Positions 1 through 8,830 of a stretch of DNA of 64,000 nt are shown here, in pieces. How positions within the stretch are numbered: position 1 is the first letter of the stretch; each line of letters starts with the position of its first letter. Source of the DNA: Rhizobium sp. WYJ-E13 (GTDB lineage Bacteria > Pseudomonadota > Alphaproteobacteria > Rhizobiales > Rhizobiaceae); assembly GCF_018987265.1 (NCBI RefSeq), contig NZ_CP076854.1:1674001-1738000 (forward strand). The letters are read 5' to 3'. The position numbers and the translations under genes were made by a program. Under the pieces are notes generated by a model that was given only the letters and a program-made list of their open reading frames with translations, had not been told where the DNA came from and made no database searches.

Positions 1-276
1 GTGCTCCTCGGCATAGCGAAAGACCAGTTCGTGAAGCTCGTGATTGATTTCATACTTGCGGAAAAGTTCGAACTGCGAGGTAACACCAGTGTTTTCCATG
101 TCAAACATGGCGTTTCGGCTCGATAGCGTCTCGGCCCGATAAGTCTGAAGCTTAACGGCGTCTACACCCGACGCCTTCGCCTCATCGATCAAGCGCCTTG
201 CCTGTTCATAGGTCGTAAAGTTGCCGCCGATCTCCGCTATGATATAACAGCGATCAGCACGGTAGTTGCGGAACAT
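1..276 (-). CDS. NeuB-like nonulosonic acid synthase, 5' part only
   Basis: The first 92 codons are visible; the gene runs off the left edge. The protein opens with an IAEIGGNF motif near residue 13 and GVDAVKLQTY near residue 43, which match the start of the TIM barrel of NeuB/LegI/PseI enzymes. These condense phosphoenolpyruvate with a six-carbon amino sugar to make a nine-carbon sialic-like acid. The ATG at 274-276 has a GGGAG ribosome site just upstream. It is the last visible gene of the minus-strand polysaccharide operon, 108 bases after the radical SAM gene. With a LegB-like dehydratase upstream, a legionaminic-type product is my inference. NeuB, LegI and PseI cannot be told apart from this fragment. 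Confidence 0.8.
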   Translation of the reverse strand, partial: MFRNYRADRCYIIAEIGGNFTTYEQARRLIDEAKASGVDAVKLQTYRAETLSSRNAMFDMENTGVTSQFELFRKYEINHELHELVFRYAEEH

Positions 277-384
277 TCTTCACTCCCTGTAGTCTTGGCA
301 TGCGGGTCACTCACGCCCGATGCCACAGCCAGACTGACGGCCTAGCGACTATCGCAAGCCGCAGCTTCAGCCGACCCCGGTTGA

Positions 385-1455
385 TTACTGGCCGATTTCC
401 TGGTTCCGATCGACGTAGTTGCGGACGATTACCTGCCTGCCGCAAATCTGGGCCGGTTCATCTTTAGTCTGCCTCGGGAGATAGCATCTGCGGCAAACTT
501 CGCTCTTCAGAAAGCCTTGCGGTTCCTTGTGCAAAGCACGAACAGCATTCATTTTTTCCCCGTGCCATATCTGATGCACGGTTTCGATGTTCGCGTCGCC
601 GATGACCTCACGGTTCTCTTCGTCGTTCGAGCACTTCATCACCAGTCCGTCGGCACCGATCACTAGACGCTGGTACTGCTGCGGGCAGGTGAAGTTGTCG
701 AGATAGGCGATATCCGAGTCCTTGCCGAGATAGTCGATCAACGGATTGAAGGCGACCAAATCCACGTGAGGTGCGAACGTCTCATAGTAAAGATCCGGAT
801 TTTCTCTGATCGCCGGCCAGATCCCCTGAACCTTGATGACCGGGCGGTGGAGGCCATGTTCCTCCTTGTATTTCTTTATATCCTTGATCTTGTCTAGCAG
901 CGCCTCGAACTTGATCGGCTTGCGTATCTTCTCGTAGGTTTCACCGGTGCCATCGATAGACACGGTAATCCAGTCAATGCCCGCATCAACGAGCTGAGCG
1001 AAATAGTCCCGATTAAGCTTGAAGCCATGAGTGAGGGTCGAGACTTCCTTGATCCCATGGTCCTTCGCGTAGCGCACGCAATCGGCAAAGCGCTTGTGTA
1101 GTGTGGCTTCGCCACGCAGCGATAGGCGGAGCGCCGGGACCTTGCCGCCGATCTCATCGATGATGCGGCAATAGAGATCCCAGTCCATCCGCGTCGTATT
1201 GACGTGTTTCTTGAACTCATCACTGATCGTGTAGCACATGGGGCAACGCAGGTTGCAAATCGATGCGAGCTCAAGGTCAACGAGCAGCGGATAATCCGAA
1301 ACCTGCTGATTCAGGGCATATTCCGACCACTTCCGCCGGTAGTCAGCGTATTCTGCTTCCCAACCCTCGCCACGATATTCCTCGAACGCCGCTTCACGCG
1401 CGTCCGTGTCCATCGAGTAGTTGCCCTTGTTGATCGGAACGTAACGCTCGTTCAA
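385..1455 (-). CDS. Radical SAM/SPASM domain protein
   Basis: This 356-residue protein has the radical SAM cluster motif CNLRCPMC (Cys67, Cys71, Cys74), which binds a 4Fe-4S cluster and S-adenosylmethionine. A C-terminal SPASM-like region (about 255-330) carries further cysteines, including the CRRC near the end, that could hold an auxiliary cluster. Its start lies one base after the stop of the epimerase gene, so it is translated as part of the same operon, and the neuB-like gene follows. Radical SAM/SPASM enzymes in sugar loci can epimerise or dehydrogenate sugars, but the substrate cannot be read from the sequence. A role in tailoring the nonulosonic acid or its precursor is inferred from position only. 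Confidence 0.85.
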   Translation of the reverse strand: MNERYVPINKGNYSMDTDAREAAFEEYRGEGWEAEYADYRRKWSEYALNQQVSDYPLLVDLELASICNLRCPMCYTISDEFKKHVNTTRMDWDLYCRIIDEIGGKVPALRLSLRGEATLHKRFADCVRYAKDHGIKEVSTLTHGFKLNRDYFAQLVDAGIDWITVSIDGTGETYEKIRKPIKFEALLDKIKDIKKYKEEHGLHRPVIKVQGIWPAIRENPDLYYETFAPHVDLVAFNPLIDYLGKDSDIAYLDNFTCPQQYQRLVIGADGLVMKCSNDEENREVIGDANIETVHQIWHGEKMNAVRALHKEPQGFLKSEVCRRCYLPRQTKDEPAQICGRQVIVRNYVDRNQEIGQ

Positions 1456-1456
1456 T

Positions 1457-2302
1457 TTACGACTCCTTCATCACCACGCGGATCCCGGCTGGCAGGTCCC
1501 ACTCCGGTTGCCATCCGAGAACGGCACGAGCCCGCGTGATATCGGCCCGCACGTCAGGTATTTCATTCCGCCGGACAGTGCAAGCGGACACTACAGGTAG
1601 ATCCGTGCCGGCTGCCTTCTGCAAGATATCGATTATTTCCTGCACCGAATACGACGTGCCGGAGCCGATATTCAAGCAATGATAGCCTTCCGGCACGTCC
1701 ATGGCCTTAGTAAAGGCGTTCAGGACATCGTCGACGAACACATAGTCCCGTCGGGGACCGAGATCCATGACATGTATTTCCTGCTTCGCCCTCACCTGAT
1801 TCAGAAGCGTTGGTATTAAAAATCCGGAGCGCTGCCCAACGCCATATATATTGAAAAGCCGTAATACCACCACTGGTATCTGCTCATATGTGGCGGCAAA
1901 CTCACAGAGTTGTTCGGCGAGATGTTTTGAGAGGGCATAGGGATTGTTCGGCCTCGCCGGATCGCTTTCCCGTATCGGCAGTCGCTCTGGCACCCCGTAG
2001 ACATAGGCGCTTGCAAATACAAGCTTGGACTTATGTCGCTTGCACCAGTTGAGAGCATGTTGGGTACCGAGAACATTAGCCGCCGTGAAGCTCGGCCCCT
2101 GTGTCCAGCTGTCCGGAACAAATGTCCTGCCGGCGAGATGAAAGAGAACGTTCGCAGCGGGAAGTTGCTGCCAAGTTTTCTCGTCGCTTATGTCACCATA
2201 CTTTCGGTCAAGCGCAAATACGTCTACGCCAGCCTGCTCAAGCCGCCCAACGAGGCGCTTTCCGAGAAAACCACCAGCACCCGTGACAATGGCATCAACC
2301 AT
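1457..2302 (-). CDS. NAD-dependent epimerase/dehydratase (extended SDR)
   Basis: The 281-residue protein is an extended short-chain dehydrogenase. It has a Rossmann GAGGFLG motif at residues 8-14 and the catalytic YALSK pair (Tyr122, Lys126), with a SAYVYG stretch before it holding the usual Ser. Such enzymes epimerise or dehydrate nucleotide sugars in the cytoplasm. Its start overlaps the end of the nucleotidyltransferase gene by 8 bases, and the radical SAM gene follows after 1 base. It is somewhat shorter than typical 310-340 residue family members. The nucleotide sugar it acts on is not evident; a 4-epimerase or reductase in the amino-sugar branch is likely. Confidence 0.85.
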   Translation of the reverse strand: MVDAIVTGAGGFLGKRLVGRLEQAGVDVFALDRKYGDISDEKTWQQLPAANVLFHLAGRTFVPDSWTQGPSFTAANVLGTQHALNWCKRHKSKLVFASAYVYGVPERLPIRESDPARPNNPYALSKHLAEQLCEFAATYEQIPVVVLRLFNIYGVGQRSGFLIPTLLNQVRAKQEIHVMDLGPRRDYVFVDDVLNAFTKAMDVPEGYHCLNIGSGTSYSVQEIIDILQKAAGTDLPVVSACTVRRNEIPDVRADITRARAVLGWQPEWDLPAGIRVVMKES

Positions 2303-3008
2303 TCAAGAACCTGGATTGCATGGATTCGAATTGCTCTATCGCCAGCGCATAATCATCAGGCCGCCCGATATCGAGCCAATAGCCCGGAAAATCGCGAACC
2401 GTGGCCGGCTTACCGGCACTAAGAAGATCAAGCATCAGCTGATCAAAGCCATAAGCACCACGTTGCGGTATATATTCGACGGCTTGGGACGATACCATGT
2501 AAACGCCCATGCTGACTTTGTATTCAGCCGTCGGCTTTTCCCGAAAACCGGTCAGGCGTCCGTCCTCGTTCGTGTCGAGAACGCCATAGTCTATGCGATG
2601 CTGACGCGTTTTGGATGAGATCGTGAATATGTTCCCGTCGCGGACGTGAGCATCATGAAAGTCGGCGTAGTTCAAATCTGTCAGAATATCTCCGTTCATC
2701 ACTAGGAAATTCTCCGGCAGATCCTTTATCAACCGCAAAGGACCCATCGTACCGAGCGGCTCGTCCTCGAGCGAATAATCAATACGCACGCCCCATTTGT
2801 CGCCATCCTGGAAGAACGCCTTGATTAGCTCGGCCTGATGATTGACGGCCAGGGTAATATGCTGAAACCCGCCAGCTATCAGCTGACGAATGATAACTTC
2901 AAGAATGGGATAGTCGCCGATCGGCATCAGAGGCTTCGGAAGAACGACTGTATAGGGCCTCAGGCGCGTTCCCATCCCTCCCGCCAGAATGATTGCACGC
3001 CTAGACAT
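2295..3008 (-). CDS. Sugar-phosphate nucleotidyltransferase
   Basis: The 237-residue protein starts with the pyrophosphorylase signature LAGGMGTRLRPYT (residues 9-20) followed by the conserved Lys of LPKPLMPIG, so it joins an NTP to a sugar 1-phosphate. A conserved NGDILTDLNY metal-site stretch follows. It has only the catalytic domain. PtmE-type guanylyltransferases of the legionaminic pathway usually carry extra CBS domains, and these are absent here. It overlaps both neighbours by 8 bases (LegB-like upstream, SDR downstream). The likely job is to supply the nucleotide-activated precursor for the dehydratase next to it; GDP, UDP or CDP specificity cannot be decided by eye. Confidence 0.85.
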   Translation of the reverse strand: MSRRAIILAGGMGTRLRPYTVVLPKPLMPIGDYPILEVIIRQLIAGGFQHITLAVNHQAELIKAFFQDGDKWGVRIDYSLEDEPLGTMGPLRLIKDLPENFLVMNGDILTDLNYADFHDAHVRDGNIFTISSKTRQHRIDYGVLDTNEDGRLTGFREKPTAEYKVSMGVYMVSSQAVEYIPQRGAYGFDQLMLDLLSAGKPATVRDFPGYWLDIGRPDDYALAIEQFESMQSRFLNG

Positions 3009-3981
3009 TGAAGATATCCGCCTTGTATCTTGATAGATTATGCGGCTGACGCAGCCATTCGATCGTTGCTTTAAGTCCGTCTTCCAAGCTGTAACGGGAC
3101 GAAAAACCTGTCAGAGACTTGATCAAGCTGTTGTCGCAGCACAAGCGCTCTACTTCACTGTTTGCCGGGCGCAAACGCTGCTCGTCGCATTGGATCTCCA
3201 CACTGACGCCGATGATGTCGGCGATCAGTTGAACGGTATCGCCGATCGATATCTCGCTGCCGGAGCCAATATTGACCGTCCGGCCGATGGCAGCATCGCA
3301 AGCCGCGAGCGCCAGAAAGCCGTCGCATGTGTCCTGTACAAAATTGAAATCCCTCGTGGGCGAGAGCGCACCGAGCGTCAGCGTCGTTCGTCCGGTTAGA
3401 AGCTGCGAAATCACAGTCGGAATAACGGCCCTTGCTGATTGTCTCGGGCCGAAGGTGTTGAACGGCCGCGCAATTGTCACCGGCAGGTCAAAGCTCGAAT
3501 GATAGCTATACGCAATTGCATCAGCGCCGATCTTGGAGGCAGAATAGGGCGACTGTGCCTGTAGGGGATGGCTTTCACTGATGGGGACAAAACGCGCCGT
3601 CCCGTAGACTTCGCTCGTCGATGTCTGGATGACCCTTCCGACGCCGGCATCGAGAGCCCCTTGTAGAACGTTCAGTGTCCCATGGACATTGGTGTCGACG
3701 TAGCTCGACGGAGCCTGATAGGAATAGGGAATCGCGATAAGAGCTGCGAGATGGAAGATCGTATCGATGCCCTTCGCGACGGTGCGCATCTGGGCTGGGT
3801 CGCGGACGTCCCCAAGGACAACCTCGAACTTCCCACGATGTTCGGAGTGGTCCAACCATCCCCAGCTCGAAAACGAATTGTACTGGCAAAGCGCACGAAC
3901 TTCGACGCCCGATTTGACCAAGGTTTCGACAAGATGAGAGCCTATGAAGCCATCTGCCCCGGTGACAAGCGCTCTTTTCAT
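3001..3981 (-). CDS. legB: LegB-like nucleotide-sugar 4,6-dehydratase
   Basis: This 326-residue extended SDR has GADGFIG at 8-14, the dehydratase-type active site TSTSEVYG (Glu124 next to Ser123) and YSASK (Tyr146, Lys150). The opening, with an NSFSSWGWLDH stretch near 35-45, resembles LegB-type GDP-N-acetylglucosamine 4,6-dehydratases, the first step of legionaminic acid synthesis in Campylobacter and Legionella. The Ser/Thr-Glu pair supports dehydratase rather than simple epimerase chemistry. Its ATG overlaps the stop of wzt by 4 bases, and it overlaps the nucleotidyltransferase gene by 8 bases. The family assignment is from remembered similarity, so the symbol is tentative. Confidence 0.75.
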   Translation of the reverse strand: MKRALVTGADGFIGSHLVETLVKSGVEVRALCQYNSFSSWGWLDHSEHRGKFEVVLGDVRDPAQMRTVAKGIDTIFHLAALIAIPYSYQAPSSYVDTNVHGTLNVLQGALDAGVGRVIQTSTSEVYGTARFVPISESHPLQAQSPYSASKIGADAIAYSYHSSFDLPVTIARPFNTFGPRQSARAVIPTVISQLLTGRTTLTLGALSPTRDFNFVQDTCDGFLALAACDAAIGRTVNIGSGSEISIGDTVQLIADIIGVSVEIQCDEQRLRPANSEVERLCCDNSLIKSLTGFSSRYSLEDGLKATIEWLRQPHNLSRYKADIFNV

Positions 3982-5297
3982 TTCAAAACACCTTCAGAGT
4001 TGCGCAGGAAGAGCTTCTCCACCTCCCAAGGCAATTGGATTGCTGAAATCGATGGCTTTCGTTGCTGACCCAGCATCTGGATAATTCCTACATTATCCTC
4101 GACGTCGAAACGGATGCCCTCGGCCACGGAATATATCGAAAAACGGCTCGATATGCCGAGACGCAGGTAGAATGTGCCCGTATTCAGGAGATAACCGGGG
4201 AATTTGACGCGAGCTCGATAGTAACCAGCGGGCCGGATGTCCAGGCGTCCAACATCGAGTTCAGGATCGGAAAGGCTGATGAGCGAGGTATACCCATCTT
4301 CCATCATGATCTGCATCCCAACCGAAAGACCAGAAAGTGGTTCCCTCAACTCGTATTCGACTTCGACCGAAAACCCCTTCGAAAGCTCCAGTGTCCCTGA
4401 AGCCTCGCCGCTCTCGTTGAGCACGACAACACGACAAATAACCGCCTTTCCATCAATTTCGTCAGGATTGACGGCATAACTTGCCGTGCCGCCAAATTCG
4501 GGCCGATTAAGATAGGCCTTGATCACCTCTGCGGTGTCGCCCATCGCAGCAACTTTTCCATCGGCCATCAGGATCGATTTCGGGCAGATGCTGCTTATTG
4601 CTGTCATATTGTGACTAACGAAGACAATCGTTCTTCCAGATTTGGTGACCTCCTGCATGCGTCCCATGCATTTGTTCTGGAAGTTCACGTCGCCGACAGC
4701 CAATACCTCGTCCACCAGCAGAATTTCAGGTTCGAGATGAGCCGCAACGGAGAATGCCAAGCGGACATACATGCCAGAGGAGTATCGCTTCACCGGTGTG
4801 TCGATAAATTCGCCGATCTCCGCAAACTCAACAATCTCATCGAATTTCGATCTCACCTCGGTTCGGCTCATGCCGAGGATAGCGCCATTGAGATAAACGT
4901 TCTCTCGGCCCGTGAGCTCGGGATGAAATCCAGTGCCTACTTCGAGCAAGCTGGCTATTCTGCCTCGTATCCCAATGAAGCCCGAATTTGGCATTGTGAT
5001 ACGCGACATCACCTTCAGCAGCGTCGATTTCCCGGCCCCATTCCTGCCGATGATGCCGACGATCTCGCCTTGTCCTACCTCAAAGGAGACATCGTCAAGA
5101 GCGTGAAAGATATCTCCCTTGAGGCGCGACTGCCTGTCCCGTTCGGTCGCATAGTCCGATACCGAAACATTCGGGTCAGGTAGATTGCGCCACTTGGCCC
5201 ACAAGCTCTGAAGGTCGCGATAAAGCGTGCCGTGGTTGATCACACCCAGACGATATAGCTTGCTGACGTGCTCCGCGCGGATAACAACATCGTTCAT
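3978..5297 (-). CDS. wzt: Polysaccharide ABC exporter ATPase with Wzt C-terminal domain
   Basis: The 439-residue protein has an ABC ATPase domain with Walker A GRNGAGKST (84-92), the SSGM signature typical of Wzt (about 173-176) and Walker B ILLVDE (192-197). Roughly 170 residues beyond the ATPase domain form a beta-rich Wzt C-terminal domain, which in O-antigen ABC exporters recognises the finished chain. I chose the ATG at 5295-5297, which overlaps the stop of the permease gene as TAATG. An in-frame ATG 93 bases further upstream would lie deep inside the permease gene. It works with the adjacent permease to move a lipid-linked polysaccharide to the periplasmic face. Confidence 0.92.
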   Translation of the reverse strand: MNDVVIRAEHVSKLYRLGVINHGTLYRDLQSLWAKWRNLPDPNVSVSDYATERDRQSRLKGDIFHALDDVSFEVGQGEIVGIIGRNGAGKSTLLKVMSRITMPNSGFIGIRGRIASLLEVGTGFHPELTGRENVYLNGAILGMSRTEVRSKFDEIVEFAEIGEFIDTPVKRYSSGMYVRLAFSVAAHLEPEILLVDEVLAVGDVNFQNKCMGRMQEVTKSGRTIVFVSHNMTAISSICPKSILMADGKVAAMGDTAEVIKAYLNRPEFGGTASYAVNPDEIDGKAVICRVVVLNESGEASGTLELSKGFSVEVEYELREPLSGLSVGMQIMMEDGYTSLISLSDPELDVGRLDIRPAGYYRARVKFPGYLLNTGTFYLRLGISSRFSIYSVAEGIRFDVEDNVGIIQMLGQQRKPSISAIQLPWEVEKLFLRNSEGVLK

Positions 5298-6175
5298 TAA
5301 ACTGTATCCATAGCGGTCGCCTCGGCCCGCGCGAACAGCATCAGGCCGCATATCGTAATCACACTGGTCACTGCGAGATTGGCAAGACAAAGACTGATTG
5401 GCAAAGCGGGAACGTCAAACAACGCCCAACGAAAGGTCTGCACTGGCATCGTCATTGGATTAAGGTAATAGAACCAGTGGTATCGGTCAGGAATCTGGCT
5501 AAATGGATACACGATAGGTGTCGCATACATCCAGAGCTGCGTCATAAATCCGACAGCGTAGACCAAGTCACGGAATCGCACTGTTAGGGCAGAAACCACC
5601 AGTCCAGCACCAATGCCCAGCACTGCAATGTAGAGAAGCACCAGAGGCGTCATAAACAGGAAGCGGTAGCTTAATATCAGATCAGGGGTCGCGATCTTTA
5701 TTGCGACGGAAACCACCAGCAAAAGCAAGAACTGAATAGCAAATGCTACCAGACCGCTCATCACCACGGAGAGAGGCACCACAAGCCTGGGGAAATAAAC
5801 TTTTCCGAACAGGTTGGCGTTCTTGGAGAACACTTCGGAATTGTTGGTCAGGCAGGCAGAAAAATAGCTCCAGATGATTGTGCCCGACATGTAAAACACG
5901 AACGGTGGAAGGCCATCCGTGGAAAGATTGGCGATTTTTCCGAACACGACATAGTAAGTCATGGCGGTCAGAGAAGGCTGGATGACGTACCAGGCAGGTC
6001 CGAGAACGGTTTGCTTATAGAATGTCGTGAAATCTCGCTTGAAGAACATCCAGATGAGATCACGATATCGCCAGACCGCACCAAGATCCGGCATGCTGCC
6101 CTTAGAAGGCTTGATGATGATATCCCAATCATCGACCTGACGCGCTGGGGCCGATCCCGTCGAGTGCTCTGTCAT
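5297..6175 (-). CDS. wzm: Polysaccharide ABC exporter permease (ABC-2 type)
   Basis: The 292-residue membrane protein has about six hydrophobic segments and a charged cytoplasmic N-terminus with a RDLIWMFFKRDFTTFYKQ stretch, typical of ABC-2 permeases for O-antigen or capsule export. It pairs with the Wzt ATPase that follows (TAATG overlap) and is coupled to the aminotransferase upstream by a 4-base ATGA overlap. The length fits the Wzm/RfbA family. It would form the inner-membrane channel through which the completed glycan, including the sugars made in this operon, is exported. Confidence 0.9.
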   Translation of the reverse strand: MTEHSTGSAPARQVDDWDIIIKPSKGSMPDLGAVWRYRDLIWMFFKRDFTTFYKQTVLGPAWYVIQPSLTAMTYYVVFGKIANLSTDGLPPFVFYMSGTIIWSYFSACLTNNSEVFSKNANLFGKVYFPRLVVPLSVVMSGLVAFAIQFLLLLVVSVAIKIATPDLILSYRFLFMTPLVLLYIAVLGIGAGLVVSALTVRFRDLVYAVGFMTQLWMYATPIVYPFSQIPDRYHWFYYLNPMTMPVQTFRWALFDVPALPISLCLANLAVTSVITICGLMLFARAEATAMDTV

Positions 6176-7278
6176 GCCGTTATCTTCAGGTGTTCCGGGA
6201 GCGCTGTGAGAAGGCTGCAGACGCGCTCGATCTCGTCACTGCGATGTCCCACCGAAATAGGCAGGCTCAGTTCGGTTGCATGCAGCTCGTCTGCAACAGG
6301 ATAGTTGCCAGAGAGAATGCCTTGCATCGCCTTCTGCCGATGCGGTGCAATTGGATAATGTATCTCGGTCTTGACCCCATGGTCCAGCAGCCATTGACGC
6401 AATTCGTCTCGGGCCGGGTGACGTATTCCGAAAATATGAAACACGTCGTATTCGGCAGGTCGACGAAGCGGCTGGGCGAGCCAGTTCGGCAAATTTGCGA
6501 AATAGATGTTTGCCAGCGCCCGCTTGTGTTCAGTCATTTGATCCATATAGCGCAGCTTAACTCGCAGAAACGCCGCTTGTATCTCGTCAAGCCTCGAATT
6601 TACCCCGATATAAACGTTTTCGTATTTCTTCTTCGAGCCGTAGTTGCGCATGTGTCTAAGACGATCTGCAAAGGTATCATCGTTCGTGACGATCGCCCCG
6701 GCATCTCCCAATGCACCAAGATTTTTGGTCGGATAGAAGCTGAAGCAGCCTGCAATCCCGAACGTGCCGGTGAGCTTTCCGTCATAGCGCGCGCCGTGCG
6801 ATTGCGCACAATCCTCGATCACGACTAGGCCATGCTCATTTGCGAACGCGGCAATCTCAGTCATTCGGCAAGCCTTACCGAAAAGATGCGTCACGCAAAT
6901 TGCTCGCGTATCGGACGTGAGCGCCGCGGGCAGGTAAGCGGGGTCAATGTTAAACGTCTCCCGCTCAGGCTCCACCAGAACGGGTTTGTGGCCAGCTCGC
7001 AGGATGGCCAGAATTGTTGCTATGTAGGTATTGGACGCAACCATGATCTCGCTGCCCTTGGGCAGCTCGAGCGCCTCTATGGACAATATCAAGGCATCAA
7101 GACCATTTGCCACACTGATGCAATGCTTGCTCTCGGCGAAGGCAGCGAATTCGGCCTCAAATGACGAAACTTCACTTCCGAGTATGTACCAGCCCGAACG
7201 AATTACCCGGGAAGCAGCCGCCTCCAATTCTTCCATCAATGCGCGATTGGCCTGCGCAAGACTTTCATATTCGATCAT
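6172..7278 (-). CDS. DegT/DnrJ/EryC1 family sugar aminotransferase
   Basis: The 368-residue protein is a PLP-dependent sugar aminotransferase. The PLP lysine lies in FYPTKNLGALGD (Lys185), preceded by the cofactor-contact motif VIEDCAQSHG (Asp156). It follows an FdtA-type ketoisomerase, so by analogy with FdtB/QdtB it probably aminates C3 of a dTDP-3-keto-6-deoxyhexose. The start is the ATG at 7276-7278, one base after the ketoisomerase stop. An in-frame ATG 108 bases upstream would add a non-homologous leader read out of the ketoisomerase gene. The last codons overlap the start of wzm by 4 bases. Confidence 0.88.
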   Translation of the reverse strand: MIEYESLAQANRALMEELEAAASRVIRSGWYILGSEVSSFEAEFAAFAESKHCISVANGLDALILSIEALELPKGSEIMVASNTYIATILAILRAGHKPVLVEPERETFNIDPAYLPAALTSDTRAICVTHLFGKACRMTEIAAFANEHGLVVIEDCAQSHGARYDGKLTGTFGIAGCFSFYPTKNLGALGDAGAIVTNDDTFADRLRHMRNYGSKKKYENVYIGVNSRLDEIQAAFLRVKLRYMDQMTEHKRALANIYFANLPNWLAQPLRRPAEYDVFHIFGIRHPARDELRQWLLDHGVKTEIHYPIAPHRQKAMQGILSGNYPVADELHATELSLPISVGHRSDEIERVCSLLTALPEHLKITA

Positions 7279-7279
7279 T

Positions 7280-7654
7280 TCAGGAGCGCCCGTAAGGAGT
7301 GTGGATGTAGTCGTCGCTGTCGTATCCATCGGAGGCAAAAACCAATAGGATCGAACCCGGACCAAAAGCCATTTCATGCCAATCATGTGGTTCTACAAGA
7401 AGGCACTTGTCAGGCGATGACAATGTAATTTCTTCCTGGATTTCGCCATTGTCCATAGAGACCACCACGGTTCCCGAAAGCGCAATCAATGCCTGCCGGG
7501 TCTTATGATGACGATGGCCACCGCGCTTTTGGCCGTCGGCACCATAGATCCAAAAGCTTCGCGCAACCGGAAATGGGAGTATCCCATCCATAACGGTCAG
7601 CGCCCCCCGCACATCGGAGATCGTCTTTAGCTCAAGCAAAGTAAAAGCGGACAA
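7280..7654 (-). CDS. FdtA/QdtA-type sugar 3,4-ketoisomerase (cupin)
   Basis: The 124-residue single-domain cupin carries the RGGHRHHK motif (His47, His49, His50) of the WxcM-like/FdtA family. These enzymes convert dTDP-4-keto-6-deoxyglucose to its 3-keto isomer, either gluco (QdtA) or galacto (FdtA). Length matches the family. It sits 22 bases after rmlA and 1 base before the aminotransferase, the order expected for dTDP-Qui3N or dTDP-Fuc3N synthesis. rmlB, needed between RmlA and this enzyme, and the usual N-acetyltransferase are not in the window. FdtA and QdtA cannot be separated by eye. Confidence 0.85.
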   Translation of the reverse strand: MSAFTLLELKTISDVRGALTVMDGILPFPVARSFWIYGADGQKRGGHRHHKTRQALIALSGTVVVSMDNGEIQEEITLSSPDKCLLVEPHDWHEMAFGPGSILLVFASDGYDSDDYIHTPYGRS

Positions 7655-7676
7655 GATTGGTTTTCCAATTTATGGG

Positions 7677-8588
7677 CTAGGCAGTTGGAAAATGCGGGGC
7701 TGGCTCCCTGACCAAGCTGATCAGGTATCGTCCATAGGAGCTCTTTTCAAGTGGAGCCGCGAGCCTTTGCAACTGCTCAGCGTCTATGTAGCCCAAATGA
7801 AATGCAATTTCTTCTGGGCAGGCAATCTTCAGCCCTTGGCGCCTCTCGATGGTGGCGATGAACTGGCTGGCTTCGAGCAAGGAATCGTGCGTGCCGGTAT
7901 CAAGCCAGGCGTGCCCTCGGCCAAGGACGGCGACATTCAATTTGCCCGCTGACAGATAATGTCGGTTGATATCGGTAATTTCAGTTTCGCCGCGCGGCGA
8001 TGGTTTCAAGGACTCAGCAATATCGACCACGTCATTGTCATAAAAATAAAGGCCGGTGACAGCATAGGCCGAGCGAGGGTTGGATGGCTTCTCCTCCAAG
8101 CTCAGGACTTTTCCTCGGCTATCGAATTCCACTACTCCATACCGTTCGGGATCATGAACCTTATATGCGAAGATGGTCGCGTTATCCGACCTTTCCGAAG
8201 CGGCCGACAAGTCATGCGTCAAGAGATTGCCGTAGAAGATGTTATCGCCAAGTACCAATGCGGTAGACTCGCGCCCGATGAACTCTTTCCCGATCGAAAA
8301 CGCTTGAGGAATGCCTTCGGGCGAGGCTTGAACGGCGTATTGAAAGTTCAATCCCCATTGCGCGCCGTCCCCTAGGAGCTGCTCGAAGCGCGGTGTGTCC
8401 TGTGGCGTCGAGATAATAAGAATATCACGGATACCAGCCAACATCAGCGTCGACAGCGGATAGTAGATCATCGGCTTGTCAAAAACCGGCAGAAGCTGCT
8501 TGGAAATGGCAAGCGTCGCTGGATGAAGCCTTGTGCCTGAACCGCCGGCCAGCAGGATGCCTTTGCGTTGGATTTTCGTTGAAGACAT
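7677..8588 (-). CDS. rmlA: Glucose-1-phosphate thymidylyltransferase
   Basis: The 303-residue protein has the RmlA nucleotide-binding signature [11 protein letters not shown] (13-23) followed by the substrate Lys in AISKQLLPV and the metal-site stretch [10 protein letters not shown]. It makes dTDP-glucose from dTTP and glucose 1-phosphate, the entry to dTDP-deoxy sugars. The ATG at 8586-8588 is chosen because a strong GGGAGG site lies 5 bases upstream; an ATG-equivalent 39 bases earlier adds an unrelated leader. It is the first gene of the minus-strand polysaccharide operon and faces the divergent glycosyltransferase gene across a 242-base gap that must hold both promoters. Confidence 0.93.
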   Translation of the reverse strand: MSSTKIQRKGILLAGGSGTRLHPATLAISKQLLPVFDKPMIYYPLSTLMLAGIRDILIISTPQDTPRFEQLLGDGAQWGLNFQYAVQASPEGIPQAFSIGKEFIGRESTALVLGDNIFYGNLLTHDLSAASERSDNATIFAYKVHDPERYGVVEFDSRGKVLSLEEKPSNPRSAYAVTGLYFYDNDVVDIAESLKPSPRGETEITDINRHYLSAGKLNVAVLGRGHAWLDTGTHDSLLEASQFIATIERRQGLKIACPEEIAFHLGYIDAEQLQRLAAPLEKSSYGRYLISLVREPAPHFPTA

Positions 8589-8830
8589 GTTGCCTCCCGC
8601 AGATACGTGGTTTCTTTCGACCAGCAAAACGTCAGGTTCTCACCGGTTTAGAGCTTGCTCACTACAGATAGATCGAACCGTGTGCAATGCGGCGAGTTGA
8701 GAAACAAAATTCAGATCGGTATCGCATTGGGCAGGACAGTGGACAACCATAAGTAATTGGTTGCCGTGTGACCTCTTGATCTGATAGGCGTTCCCTAGCA
8801 ATTGATGACAATGTCCGGGTAATTCGATAT

